DNA of 64,000 bases from Scalesia atractyloides (GCA_947069175.1 CAMTDV010000028.1:64811660-64875659); one strand, 5' to 3'. Shown: positions 1-10,449, numbered from the stretch's first letter. Notes: generated from the letters alone by a model not told the origin. Program-made: numbers and translations.

Positions 1-122
1 CCGCTGGACTGTGTGTTTAACTTGTTATATAAACCGATTTTTATTATACTTATATACAAACTGAACATTTCCGTTTCTGTCTTAAATAAAAAGTTTAATA
101 ATTATCCGGGCCGGTGCGGTAG

Positions 123-180
123 CCGGACTAGAACTCGTGTCCTGTGATTTAAACATACACACAGTCCACCACTGGACTGT
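123..180 (-). other. tRNA-like module (degenerate)
   Basis: Read on the minus strand, a D-arm-like hairpin (162-179, stem CAGTCC/GGACTG) is followed about 25 bases later by a weakened B-box (GAGTTCTAGTCC type, 125-137). This is the same module as at 290-348, but with a damaged B-box. It is unlikely to fold as a tRNA. Confidence 0.4.
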
Positions 181-289
181 GTGTCTAACTTGGTTATTAT
201 TCCGGTTATTATTAAACTTAACATGTACAGCGTGACTCCGGTTCGGTTAACAAAAAAAAACATTTTTATTAAGGCAGCATGCGTGGGAC

Positions 290-348
290 AAGATTCGAAC
301 TCGAGACGTTTACGTGTTTAATGTGCACACAGTCCACCGCTGGACTGT
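290..348 (-). other. tRNA-like module
   Basis: On the minus strand, a D-arm-like hairpin (330-347) is followed by a B-box-like GAGTTCGAATCT (291-302). Spacing between the two is near that of the A and B boxes of a tRNA gene. The acceptor stem is not recognisable. It is a tRNA-derived remnant inside an LTR, not a functional tRNA gene. Confidence 0.45.
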
Positions 349-1060
349 GTGTCTAACCCGAGTAATAACTTGATTTTAATTATACTTATACACTACAGAA
401 ACTTCGTCTTCTTCGTTGATTTTTAACCAGAATCGGAAGTCCGACTGGTTCGATGATTAACTCATGTTCGTTAGTGTCTGATGGTTAATTACATGTGAGA
501 TTAAATAAAAAGAATGAAGGATTAAGCGTAAGGTATACCGACTGGACTCCTCTGTTTCTCCGGCGAAATTCCGGTGACAGCAAACACTTCCGGCGACGTG
601 TGTCTTGCAGCAGAGAGTCTTCAGAAAGCTTGAAAAGGATGTGGGTGACTTCGGTATAAGCTCAGGGGGTTTAGTAAGGCTTAGAAGTGAAGGGTTCGGT
701 TTTCCGGCGAGGTACAGAAGTTTTCCGGCGAATGGATTTACGTCGGGTAAAGGTGGGGTTTTGAGCGAAAAAGCTAGCAGAGGTTCGAGGGGGTATTTAT
801 AAGGCAGGTTATCGATGAACTTGGTCCAATTTCCGACTTGATTCAAAGTCATTACGTTTTCCGGCGGTTATAGTTTGTGTCGCGGACTCAGGCGTCGGTT
901 ATAACCGATGTCCTAGTAAATGTTTACGTTATAACTGAAGATATCGTAATTTTCTTGGCGAGTTAGTCGGGATTTCCGACGACTGAAATTTGGGCGCCGG
1001 TTTTGAATTCGAGGATTATGATATGTATTATTTGTTTCCATTAATTAACAAGAAGCATGA

Positions 1061-1132
1061 GTGGCGCAGTGGTTGAGTGTGTGTGTGTTAAGTCTGACCC
1101 GGCTGACTGACCCGGGTTCGAAACCCGGCAGG
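1061..1132 (+). other. tRNA-like module with perfect T-arm
   Basis: The sequence starts with a Ser/Leu-like A-box region, GTGGCGCAGTGGTTGAG (1061-1077). It ends with a perfect five-pair T-stem around TTCGAAA (1111-1127) that contains a canonical B-box, GGTTCGAAACC. The bases after the T-stem (CAGGGCC) have no complementary 5' acceptor strand. It therefore has an intact Pol III internal promoter but is not a complete tRNA. The equivalent in the second LTR is at 6117-6193. Confidence 0.55.
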
Positions 1133-1351
1133 GCCATATTATTTTTATTTTCTTTTTTTTAACAGTTTTTCAAAAACAATTTATATATTCCAATATAATA
1201 ATTAATTATGTATCGTTTAAAATTATTTTGGGCATTAAATTCGCAACGAAATTTTTAACTGATTGTTCGGTTAATAAACGGAGCGGGTTTGGTAAAATCC
1301 GTTTTTGACGGATGTTACAAAGATTATGGATATGACATTGTGATTCCATAA

Positions 1352-1642
1352 TACAAAGTTATTTCATCCTCCAGAGAAACAGATGTTACTAACAACTGTG
1401 AAAACTCTGCTAATGCTGGATCAACAGTTGTTGATCCCCAAACCTCTGTCAGCTCATCTAATCAAACCTCTATTGACAAAAGTCCATTTTCTGTGAACAA
1501 AAGTGAACCTATCTTTACCCCCATTCCACCTATACCTCCACCTCCATTCCAAACAGATGTTGGCTCTTCAAAATTGCCAACATATGTTAGCTCAGATGAT
1601 TCCCATCTGCAGCCTTCACCTCAAAATGCTATCATTCCATAA
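1352..1642 (+). pseudogene. Open coding remnant, Ser/Pro-rich, unrecognised
   Basis: An open frame runs from just after a stop at 1349 to a TAA at 1640-1642, about 96 codons. It is rich in Ser, Thr, Asn and Pro and has a PIPPIPPPP run. There is no start codon and I see no domain. The composition resembles the variable linker of Copia polyproteins or a disordered exon of a host gene. I cannot choose between these. Confidence 0.3.
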
Positions 1643-1760
1643 AAGGGAGATGTAATCTACTTTAAGAACCATGATTTATATATAGAGCCAACATGCAGTA
1701 CGATGTTTTCGTTTTAGTTTGTTTAAATTTTGACATGTAGATTAAACTTATGAAGCCTTC

Positions 1761-1852
1761 TATGCAGTTAATGCGGTAAAATATAAGATATAGGTTATCT
1801 CGATAAGATATCGATAATTTAAATATATAATGCTGATTTTATATATATATAT

Positions 1853-1896
<44 letters not shown>

Positions 1897-2008
1897 AACA
1901 ATTTAACACTAAGAATTCAATGATATATCATTATATAGGTGATGTATCAGTTATACGGTCAATATCGCTGATAATATCGGCACCCATATACCACCGATAT
2001 TAACTCAT
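1761..2008. repeat. Inverted repeat arm A (partner 7260-7565)
   Basis: This arm contains TTAATGCGGTAAAATAT, then ATAGGTTATCTCG, then a series of ATATCGGT-type words and ends ACCGATATTAACT. The same words occur in the same order on the opposite strand at 7260-7565. A long AT dinucleotide run (about 1837-1892) interrupts this arm. The pair may be two inverted copies of one repeat, or the ends of a larger foldback structure. Confidence 0.55.
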
Positions 2009-2294
2009 AAGAAGTCGTGTTATGTAATAAATTGGCTTGTGTTGCCTCTTTTGCTATGTTTTTTCAAATTGTTTTTTAAAGTTTAAGTAGATGTGTGAAC
2101 TTATGATATTGTAATGTTTGGGATGTGACAGAGGACGATATATATAACAATTTAACACTAATAATTTAATGATATATCAGTATTACTGTTTGATCTGTGA
2201 TTAGGTTACTGTGTTGGTTGCTAATTTTGGTTAATTATTAGTATATAAATATATAAAACTGTGAAACCAAATCTTTTTTATATATTTTTAAGCA

Positions 2295-2535
2295 GGTAAA
2301 GAAAGATAGCAGGAAGAGTGAAATTGAATTGCAGAATTGAAAGCTCTGTATCAACGCCAAACACAGGTAACAATTTTACTTTTAAGGGTACTTTCACAAA
2401 TGAAGCTTTAAATGATGGTTAATTCGGACCAACTATATGTTTGTCAAAGGAAAGCAGAAGAGGCTGCAAGAGCTACCAAAAAGCTAAAAGAGTTGATGGA
2501 ATCACGCAAGGTTGTCACACGACGTGAAACTGTTG
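2295..2535 (+). pseudogene. Kinesin-4 (FRA1/KIN4-type) exon relics
   Basis: Two exon-like blocks are visible. The first (2295-2365) ends in a frame reading ALYQRQTQ before GTAACA. The second (2439-2535) reads KAEEAARATKKLKELMESRK, which matches the conserved coiled-coil segment of plant kinesin-4 proteins. It ends at a donor-like GTAAAT. The first block has an in-frame stop and the second lacks an AG acceptor (TATAT instead). No motor domain is present. I infer a small dead fragment of a kinesin-4 gene, moved here by transposition or duplication. Confidence 0.65.
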
Positions 2536-3765
2536 GTAAATGATAAGATTGTAAACTTGTCTAACTAATATTTTGATTGATCGTATGCAGCATGATTTGT
2601 CTTCTCCTGTAAAGACGAATTCTTCATTTTGGACTATCGGTACGATGTTCTCATTTTAGTTTGTTTAAATTTTGACATTTGATAGATGGAATGTTTGAAA
2701 TAAATACGTTATTTGCGTATGTCATACTTTGTTTGCTAATTGACCACTAATAAGTTATATCAGGAATTTAAGGGTAAAGTCTGAATTTCTTCATTCGATA
2801 TTAAATAGTATTACAGAATTCTGAGTTTGAAAAATATTAAAAATTACACGCTACAATTAACACTTCCTGGGATATCTATGACTCTCGCCTTCTTCCAAGA
2901 AATTTCATTTTTTCTTTTAATTTACAGATCAGCTAGCATATCACAAGTCTTCTGATCCTATTTCAGCAGCTGTGTGATAAACTCTTCTGTTTATCTTTGA
3001 ACTCTAATGGAGGAGAATGGACAACTTCATCTAGCAATGCAATACTACTCCAGGTTTGCTTATAATAATTGCACTCACCATAGCGACTTTTTGGTTGAGT
3101 TCTTCATATGTCCTCTGTTCTTAGAGTGACCATCTTGAAAATTCCATTTTAACAGTGTTAGTATCTGCCCAGTGTAGAAGGATCTGTTTTCCATTTAGAA
3201 ATATTGTGAGTGTTTTTGGATGGTTTGTTTTTTGATGAATAGATTTATAAAAGTGAATTGTTGATATTTACAACTAAGTTAATCATGAACCTTTTATAGT
3301 GTTTAAAATCTTTGATATGTTAAATGAAGAGATTACTCCTAATGATGATAACCTGTTTTTGAAGGTTTAAATTTTGTCCTTTGGGTTCTAGATATTTAAT
3401 TTTACTTGCTTTCCCATGAAAACACATTTTGAAAAATTTTGCATTAAATGTACAGAATTTTTGAATATAAATGTACATGTTTATATTAAATGTACACTTT
3501 TTCTCTCTTAAATCATTAAATGTACATGGTTTTTTTAATATAATTTTTTATTTAATGCTTGCATTTAAATCTGACCTTTGGGCTGGTAGATATTTCACTA
3601 TATAATACTATTGCCAATTCAAATGTATTTTTATCATACACTGATTCATTCAGTGAAATAGAAGAGCAACTATTATTTTTTTGCATCAGTTCTTATAAAT
3701 ACATTAAATGGCATCACATACTTCTGCACAATCTGACGAATTAAAGCAACGCTTTATTAAACAAA
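2536..3765. other. Intergenic, AT-rich; no gene recognised
   Basis: This stretch holds one arm of the 42-bp direct repeat and several short exon-like pieces (for example around 2928-3052), without a frame I can identify. Short open frames such as 3559-3744 have AT-driven composition and no domain. Confidence 0.4.
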
Positions 3766-4181
3766 TCGAATGTCACACCCCGACCCGCAGCGGAAAAGGT
3801 GATCGGGGCATGATTGGGTTTTCATCAAAGCTCATGAATTTATTATAATGTTTCATATTTATTATTACAATTTTAAAGAAAATCATACAATCAAATCATA
3901 CAAATACAACATGTTCTATACATCTTTCTAAACTTCATTATTTTTCTTCTAAGGCACTTTTCCTATGTGTTCCTTGCTTCATCCTGTCCACCTGTATCAT
4001 GTGTAAAAATGGTTTTTGGATCAACATAAAGTTGGCGAGTGAATCTTATGAAAACATTTAAACGTGTTTATTAAATTGATTATAAAATAAAGTGCATAAC
4101 CACATATGAGTAAATGTAGATGTAAATTTATTCATAAAACACATAATATTAAATATTGCACACACATACAACAATTGATTG

Positions 4182-4348
4182 TTTTGAGGCACGCGTTGTT
4201 CAACTCGTCTCCCACGAGGAACTGATGGGCCTAATGAATAAGTTTTGAGGCACGCGTTGTTCTACGAACTGATGGGCCTAATGAATGAGTTTTAAGGCAC
4301 GCGAACTCGTCTCCCATGAGGAACTGATGGGCCTAACAAATAATTTTG
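4182..4348. repeat. Minisatellite of three ~55-bp units inside the solo LTR
   Basis: The unit TTTTGAGGCACGCG ... GAACTGATGGGCCTAA repeats three times (from about 4182, 4236 and 4290). The middle copy lacks the ACTCGTCTCCC segment. Confidence 0.75.
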
Positions 4349-4845
4349 CATACAACTTGACAATATGTAATACATAACAACAAACAATATTTACATTCTA
4401 AGTTTAGATCATAATATGGTATATCACGAGTTTGAATATACGAATTAGTTTAAGCGACACATGATGCACCCCAAAACATGAATAAAAAGGGGAATTTGTA
4501 AGAATTCACTCACAGTGGGTGCGTTTCTTGGATTGATGATGAATGCGCACGAATTCGGATTTAATCGACAAGGGAACTAACCTAAATAATAACATAATAG
4601 TTCGATAAATAAATAAACTCACATTTGAGATTAGTATTTTCAATTAGTGTTCTTAATGGGATTGTTAGGTTTATTTTTGTGAGTTCAAGGAAATTTTCTA
4701 ACTTTAAAACATTATTTTTAAGTATTTTTAATTGATTTTTGAATAAAATAAATAAATAAAAGAAAATAAAAGTTTTTGACTTTTTGATCAGTTGATCAGT
4801 TGACCAGTTGACGTTGATGACCGTGATCGGGACCGTGTGTATGTA

Positions 4846-4917
4846 TGCGCTGGGTGAGACTCGAACCGATGACCTCCCGTAACGTGCACGCAGCTCTACC
4901 AACTGAGCTACGTGTCT
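4846..4917 (-). other. tRNA-like module with perfect A-box
   Basis: On the minus strand this reads TAGCTCAGTTGG (A-box and D-arm, rc of 4899-4910) with the AGAGC closing strand. About 31 bases later comes GGTTCGAGTCT (B-box, rc of 4857-4867). D-arm and spacing fit a eukaryotic tRNA closely. The T-stem does not pair (ATCGG against CTCAC) and the acceptor ends do not match. It is a degenerate tRNA or a tRNA-derived SINE head within the LTR. Confidence 0.55.
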
Positions 4918-5022
4918 AACCCGAAATATTTCTGTTTTTAATTATATTTATACACTATTTAATTTAATCAGAATTCATTTATTTTAAAAAGATTTTAATT
5001 GTATCGAACCGGTGCCGTCAAC

Positions 5023-5077
5023 AGGTCTCGAACCCGGGACCTGTGATTAGTGTTGCACACAGTCCACCGCTGGACTG
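5023..5077 (-). other. tRNA-like module
   Basis: On the minus strand, the D-arm-like hairpin (5060-5077) is followed by a canonical B-box GGTTCGAGACC (rc of 5024-5034). The acceptor stem is missing. It is homologous to the module at 123-180. Confidence 0.45.
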
Positions 5078-5190
5078 TGTGTCTAACCTGGTTAATATTC
5101 TGATTTTTATTATACTTAACATCATTCAGTGAGTTATCCCGGTTCGGTTTTAAAAAGGGCATTTTTATTTAAGAGAGTGAGGTTGGGTCA

Positions 5191-5245
5191 GGGATCGAAC
5201 TCGAGACGTGTGTTTATTGTTTGCACACAGTCCACCGCTGGACTG
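5191..5245 (-). other. tRNA-like module
   Basis: A D-arm-like hairpin (5228-5245) is followed by B-box GAGTTCGATCC (rc of 5192-5202). It is homologous to the module at 290-348. Confidence 0.45.
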
Positions 5246-6116
5246 TGTGTCTAACCCGTTTATATGTCTTGTTTTAATTAATCTTATACAATAGGCCGAC
5301 TCCATCTTCTTCGTTCAAAACACAGACAACGATTTTTCAACTGTTTCTTGTTAAATTCAGTTAACGAACTTATAGGTGATTGAAATGTGATGAACAGAGA
5401 GGGTTTGGGGAAAGAATGTACCGGAACAGATTGTCTTCCTCAGAACTCCGGCAAGGATCGTCGGCTATGTTTTGTGAACTCCGTCTGTTCAGATCAATTA
5501 CAGTTTTTGATTGATTAGATGTGAAATTGAACTACTGAGCAACGATTATCAGGAGGTTTTGATGATCATACGATTCACAGCGTGATTCTGGAAATTCCAA
5601 AAGTTTTCCGGCGAAAGCAGAATATCCGGCAACGTCGTCTGGGATTGATTCTGGGTGATGGATTGATGTTAGTAATGGTCTAACAATGGATTGAAACAGA
5701 AAGAATCGAGGTATTTACCGTTTTGATGTGAGTCTCGGTTTTCCGGCGAAAGTCCGATGATTGCAGAAAATCTCCGGTGAGTGAAATTGCTTCGAGAAAT
5801 GGTGCGATTTTGACGAAAAGACTACCAGAGGCTTGGGTGTGCATTTATAGGGAAGAATCAAGTTGAATTGGGTCTGTTTCTAGTCTCGATTCATTGGTCA
5901 GCCTTTCTCCAGCGGTTATGACTGATGTCGCGGAACTAGACATCGGTTATAACCGATGGCGACGTTAATACGTACGTTAAGTCAAAAGAAACCGTCGATA
6001 ATTGGCGAAATCGTCGGATTTTCCGGCGACTGCGAAATGGGCGCGCTGTTGACTGGATTTGATTTCGAGTTTTGTTATATGTATTAATTGTTTCGATATA
6101 TTATCAAATAACACAA

Positions 6117-6193
6117 GTGGCGGAGTGGTTGGATGTGTGCGAGTTAAGTCTTTGATGTTCCACCCGGTTGACCCGGGTTCGAATCCCGGCAGC
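6117..6193 (+). other. tRNA-like module with perfect T-arm
   Basis: GTGGCGGAGTGGTTGG (6117-6132) serves as the A-box region. A perfect T-arm, CCGGG-TTCGAAT-CCCGG, lies at 6173-6189 with a consensus B-box. It corresponds to 1061-1132 in the first LTR. The T-stem is preserved in both copies although the DNA around it has diverged. Confidence 0.55.
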
Positions 6194-6386
6194 CTGTTTT
6201 CCTTTTTAATTGTTTTATTTTTACTTTTTAACAATTATAGTTTATAAATTCTAAATTGTTTATTAATTATGTATCGTTTAAAATTAAAATACGTCATAAA
6301 TACGCAACGAAATTTTAAAACTGACTATTCGATTAATAAACGAAGCGGGTTTTGAAAACCCGTTTTTCGACGGATGTTACATCGAA

Positions 6387-7259
6387 GACCAAGTTTATGC
6401 TGATAGGTCTACTCTTCAAGAGCTGAAGAGGTGTTTTAATGGACTCTAACTTGGTTTGCTGACGAGAGACCATGTTTTAAGAGACCTGAGGGCGATCCGA
6501 CGACTTCCATTCATGACATATGTGTTGCGAGTAATATAGAGTGCGGAGATAGAGATCTGGAGTTCATGACAAAGATCAAGGACATACATCGAGAGGTTTA
6601 GTGCTCGATGGAGGTGAAGTTTCTTGAATCTTGCTATTAGAGTTTAAATGTCTGAGTAGTTTTCTTTTCCATATGTAATTGTTAGTATTTTAATACTTAT
6701 TTTTATGAGTTTATAGATTTATTGTTTCAAATTATTATTTGTTTTATGCTCTATAGATCGATCGCAAACCGTAATATATATATATATATATATGTCCATG
6801 ACAGACCAAATCTAAGTCGTATGATCCTAATTGTTGAAAAAAAAATTTTGACTGCTTAAATTTGATTACAGAAGTTTCATTTCATTTTTAGATTTTAATT
6901 TTAGTTAATTTATTTAGTTTAATTTTATTTTTGTGCATCAGGTTATCGAATACATAGGATCTGTTGGTTATGGTAAGTTGTTGTTTAATCCGTTTCTTGA
7001 TCTTTATTGGATAAGATCTAACATACTCTATGTTGAAGGAAAGATTTACTTGTGAGAAGACCTTACAAACAATTTGCAGATAGGTTGACATATTTCAAAT
7101 TCAGTTGAAGTTCAGGTGTGTATATATGTGTATATCCTGATGCGTTATAATTGCTTAATGAAGAAGTGTTATGCAGATTTGTTATTAGTTAACGGTTCAT
7201 ATATGTTTTGATGAATTGTTATTTAATTATTGTGTTCATCTATGTATCTGTCTATGTAG
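6387..7259. other. Intergenic; no gene recognised
   Basis: The stretch at 6387-6640 has moderate GC and looks like decayed exon sequence, but every frame is broken and I recognise no family. The rest is AT-rich and includes an AT run at about 6773-6793. Confidence 0.35.
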
Positions 7260-7565
7260 TTAATATTGATGATATATCGGTCATATCGGTCCTTTGGTAA
7301 AATATCGGTCTCTAATATCGGTACCGATAATATCGGCGATATTGACCGATATATCACCGATATTTGACCGATATAATCGATATATCACTGATATTTGACC
7401 GATAAAACCGATATATCACTGAGTTATCAATGTTAAATTGCTATATATATAAATTTTGCATATATTAAAATTACCAATATCCCATCGATATCTCACCGAG
7501 ATAACCTATATCTCAAATATCGGTCCTTAACCGATATCCGATATTTTACCGCATTAAGTGCATAG
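7260..7565. repeat. Inverted repeat arm B (partner 1761-2008), rich in CGATAT words
   Basis: The segment consists largely of diverged ACCGATAT/ATATCGGT words (for example 7265-7440) and ends CCGATATTTTACCGCATTAAG. That end is the reverse complement of the start of arm A. The repeated 10-12 base words make it a short degenerate satellite as well. Confidence 0.6.
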
Positions 7566-7637
7566 GTATCTGTTTAACACGCATGTAAAGGATAAGTTGA
7601 AGCATATCATAACTAGTTTCATCTTACTCCTTGTGTA

Positions 7638-7758
7638 GGATCATGTGGTGAAGGTTGTATTTTAAAAAATGAAAATGAAAAATTTATGGAACGCTATACC
7701 CCAACAATGAAGGATCTTGCATCAAGATATGTTTCAAGCTTTACGATCATGGGGTATA
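7638..7758 (+). pseudogene. Succinate dehydrogenase flavoprotein (SDH1-like) exon fragment
   Basis: After an AG at 7636-7637, an open frame of 40 codons reads GEGCILKNENEKF, then MERYTPTMKDLASR. This matches the conserved SDH1 segment (GEGGIL..., MERYAPTAKDLASRD) of the mitochondrial complex II flavoprotein. A key Asp after the SR is replaced by Tyr, the next residues drift, and there is no donor or further exon. It is an isolated exon relic. Confidence 0.7.
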
Positions 7759-9086
7759 GAATAATATGTGCTCGATTGTTATTTAAAAGATGTTCCCTTT
7801 TATTTGTTATTTAAAGGATGTTCCCTTTTGATATAGTTTATTTTTAATTAAACCTTAAAATGTATAATCATTCATTGTTTAATAAACTGTGGTATGTATA
7901 GTTTTCTAAACACCACCCGTGTATTATAGCTGGAAAAAATCGTTCTTTAATAAAATGTATTATGTAAAATGTCTAAAAATCACCCGTGTTTGCACACGTG
8001 TTTGTGACTACTGTCAATACATATGTTCAATCTTAAAACTGTATAAAATATAGTATACATGCTTTTCTAAACACCACCTGTGTTTGCACACGGATTTACT
8101 ACTAGTACTTAATAAACGAAAATCTTTGTGTACACGTGTTTCTCTCTGAAACCTTCTCACTTTTAATAAGGGTATTACGTATTAATTTTCTATATACACA
8201 AAATATAATATAGTATAGTATAACATTAATTAATATATAATAAACGTATAAATTCAAATTCAATTAATAATTATCTATAAGTAATATAAATGTATTAAAC
8301 AACTTTATATAAACGGATATGGTTAAATACATTTTACATGGAATTTTTTTTTACATTTTACATCAATCGGATATGTATTATGTTACTTATGTATGATAAT
8401 GTGTTATATTAATATGTTTTCACCTGAAAAGTTGGTCAAATTTCTTAATGACATTAAGTTTTAAATATTAAACTTAATTTCAATCATATTAAGCAACTTA
8501 TCATCATGCCAAACATATATATATATATATATATAATATATATATATTATGTAAATGTCGACTATTAATTAAGGAGGTTGTTGTATATACTCAAAATTAT
8601 AGTTTAAAAAACTTTAGTCCTATTTTTTTTAAAGGTATGTTTGTATTTTGTAGAATGATTTTTAAAATGTAATATTTTTTATACTATGATGTTATTCACA
8701 TCTCGTCTTATGACCATATATCCAAAAATAGTATGTATATCAAAGTATTTATTATATCATTAATATACATAGTAGAATTTAATTACAATTCATTTATCAT
8801 AACTTCATAACTTATAATTATTTTTAAAAATACTTATAATTTTATGATCATTATTTTTTATTATTTTAGTGGCACTCTTTTCAGTCATATAATAAGATGG
8901 ATTGTAGTATCTTAAAAAGAAAAGTAAACTTAGAAAACAATTTTGAATAGTTGAAAATAATTTTGGTTTAGTATTTTATCTAAGTCATTTTATTAATAAG
9001 GATTATATATAGGTTTATGATTTACATTTTTTTTTATCATTCAGCCTGTTTAATACACGAGTTTGTAAGTTAGTTAGTATATATAT
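7759..9086. other. Intergenic, AT-rich; no gene seen
   Basis: Repeated phrases such as CACCCGTGTTTGCACACG (about 7910-8100, three partial copies) and an AT run (8516-8550) are present. No open frame of interest is found. Confidence 0.5.
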
Positions 9087-9522
9087 TGTTAGGTCCTATA
9101 AGTGTGAGACTGAAGCATCAAATATACGCAACACTCTATGGTAGTTAACTGGGATTAACTGGGTTAGTTTGTATTAGTTTTGGACCTTGAATAGGTCACC
9201 TGGGCATGCCATAGGCCATGTGGGCACGCAAGCCCAAGGGAAGCCCATGAGGGGAATGGGCAAACCCTAGGTATAAATAGAATATTATGTCATTCCTAGG
9301 GTTAAAGACTTTTGAAGACTTTTGGGATTTCTCTAGAGAGAGCCTCCATCTTGTACTAGACTGTTTTGCTTGTTCAAGTAATAGAATCGTGTGCAAGGTG
9401 TTAAAGTTGATTCGTGTTGTTCTTCGTTATTTCGGTTTTCTTGAAGATCACCAAGTTTGGATTCCGCCCATCCTTGGTGATTGTGTGATATCAATGTTAG
9501 ATCTGGATTACCGAAACTTACA
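9087..9522 (+). repeat. 5' LTR
   Basis: The LTR is 436 bp with TG...CA ends. A TATA box, TATAAATA, at 9272-9279 would place transcript starts in the middle of the LTR. The matching box in the 3' LTR is at 14471-14478. Confidence 0.93.
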
Positions 9523-9524
9523 AG

Positions 9525-9536
9525 TGGTATCAGAGC
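9525..9536 (+). promoter_or_regulatory. Primer-binding site, initiator Met tRNA
   Basis: TGGTATCAGAGC lies two bases after the 5' LTR and is complementary to the 3' end of plant initiator Met tRNA. Confidence 0.93.
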
Positions 9537-9579
9537 CTGTTGAACCTATTTTCCAGGCTCAGATCTGATATTACACGAT

Positions 9580-10130
9580 TTTTTTCGGTTTCTGCTGAAA
9601 AACACGAAGAGCACGAAGAAGATTCAAGCATTTTGGATCAACATTCAAGGAATTCGGATTTTTTGGTTACATTTCGAACAGATTTCGGATCATTCTGCTG
9701 CTTTCGGATTGATTTCGGATTATTCTTTTGTATTTCGGATTCAAATCTTGAATTTCGGATAGATTCAGATAATCTTCAAGCATTTCGGATCGTAATAGTT
9801 GCATTTCGGATCTGAATTCGTTGAAGATCATGAAGAACATGAAGAAGATCATCCATTCCGGATTATTGTTCTGGATTCTCACTGTTGTTGTGTCTGATAG
9901 CATTCCAGATTACTGTTACGGATTCTCACTGTTGCTTTGTATCTGATAGCATTCCGGATTACTGTTCCGGATTCTCATTCTGGACTGAAACAGTGCATCT
10001 CGGATTCCATCTCGGATACTGTTCCGAATCACCATCTCGGATTAGCATCTCGGATCACTGTTTGAGATTCCATCTCGGATTGTTAATCCGAGTTACTGTT
10101 CCGAATTTGGTACTGTTCCGAGTTGTACCC
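9580..10130 (+). repeat. Leader region built from TTTCGGAT/CTCGGAT words
   Basis: Between the primer-binding site and gag, the 8-base word TTTCGGAT or its variants (TTCCGGAT, ATCTCGGAT) recurs about twenty times at irregular spacing. The repeats create several open frames that are not real genes. Confidence 0.7.
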
Positions 10131-10449
10131 AAAAAGGTGGAAAGTTAACCAGCTGACGTAACCAGAGTTAAACATTTTCGTGCACAAAATTTGATCCACA
10201 GATAATCTTAACAAACCGATTGCATGGTTAGACTCGTGTGATTTTTAGGGAAAAAAAGAGGCACGAAAATTCCTAAAATCACTATCGTACATTATATATC
10301 ATTGGAATCGTATCATCGAGACGAGTCTAACGGTACATTTTGGTAAAAACAGGTTTCAGACAGTTTTTATCGTGTTTACCAGTACAGTTTCTATTATCAG
10401 AAAAAGTTTACATCCCAAGCTCAGAACTCAAACATAGTTTTCAGTCCAG

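Larger units (their letters stand above)
1..1319. mobile_element. LTR copy with tRNA-like modules, cut by the window edge
   Basis: This stretch aligns in order with the complete solo LTR at 3771-6381: the repeated CAGTCCACC-CTGGACTG hairpins, the TTCTTCGTT segment, a plus-strand tRNA-like T-arm near 1113, and the same final CGGATGTTACA-type end (here GACGGATGTTACA, ending at 1319). Its 5' start lies outside the window. No primer-binding site follows at 1320, so it is probably another solo or truncated LTR rather than the 5' LTR of an element that includes the DNA to its right. Orientation is uncertain because both strands begin TG and end CA. Confidence 0.7.
1697..2684. repeat. Direct repeat of a ~42-bp segment (1697-1738 and 2640-2684)
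   Basis: The block beginning GTACGATGTT and running to TTTTGACAT occurs at 1697-1738 and again at 2640-2684 in the same orientation, with few differences. The two copies flank the kinesin-4 relic, so the block between them may be part of a duplicated or inserted segment. Confidence 0.5.
3771..6381. mobile_element. Complete solo LTR, 2.6 kb, with tRNA-like modules
   Basis: The element begins TGTCACACCCCG and ends CGGATGTTACA. It is flanked by a perfect 5-bp target-site duplication, TCGAA (3766-3770 and 6382-6386). TG...CA ends plus a 5-bp duplication are the mark of an integrated LTR. There is no internal region, primer-binding site or second LTR, so this is a solo LTR left by recombination. 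It contains a three-copy minisatellite (4182-4348), three minus-strand tRNA-like modules and one plus-strand module. It aligns with 1-1319 over its right half. The last 11 bases equal those of the Cassandra-type LTR at 38094-38365 when that is read on its coding strand. Confidence 0.85.

Noticed and set aside
1320..3770. The DNA between the two LTR copies considered as one full retrotransposon
   Set aside because: There is no primer-binding site after 1319 and no polypurine tract before 3771. The second LTR has its own TSD on both sides, so it is a separate insertion.
4182..4348. Three regularly spaced repeats considered as a CRISPR-like array
   Set aside because: The repeats are contiguous without unique spacers, and this is plant nuclear DNA. 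It is a minisatellite.
4582..4902. Minus-strand open frame of 106 codons starting MVELRARYGRSS
   Set aside because: It starts inside the tRNA-like module of the LTR, and its second half is AT-rich filler. No domain.
1061..6193. Functional tRNA genes
   Set aside because: A- and B-boxes are present but acceptor stems do not pair in any module.
9540..10148. Overlapping open frames of 78-91 codons
   Set aside because: They arise from the TTCGGAT word repeats in the retroelement leader. Frames on both strands are equally open.
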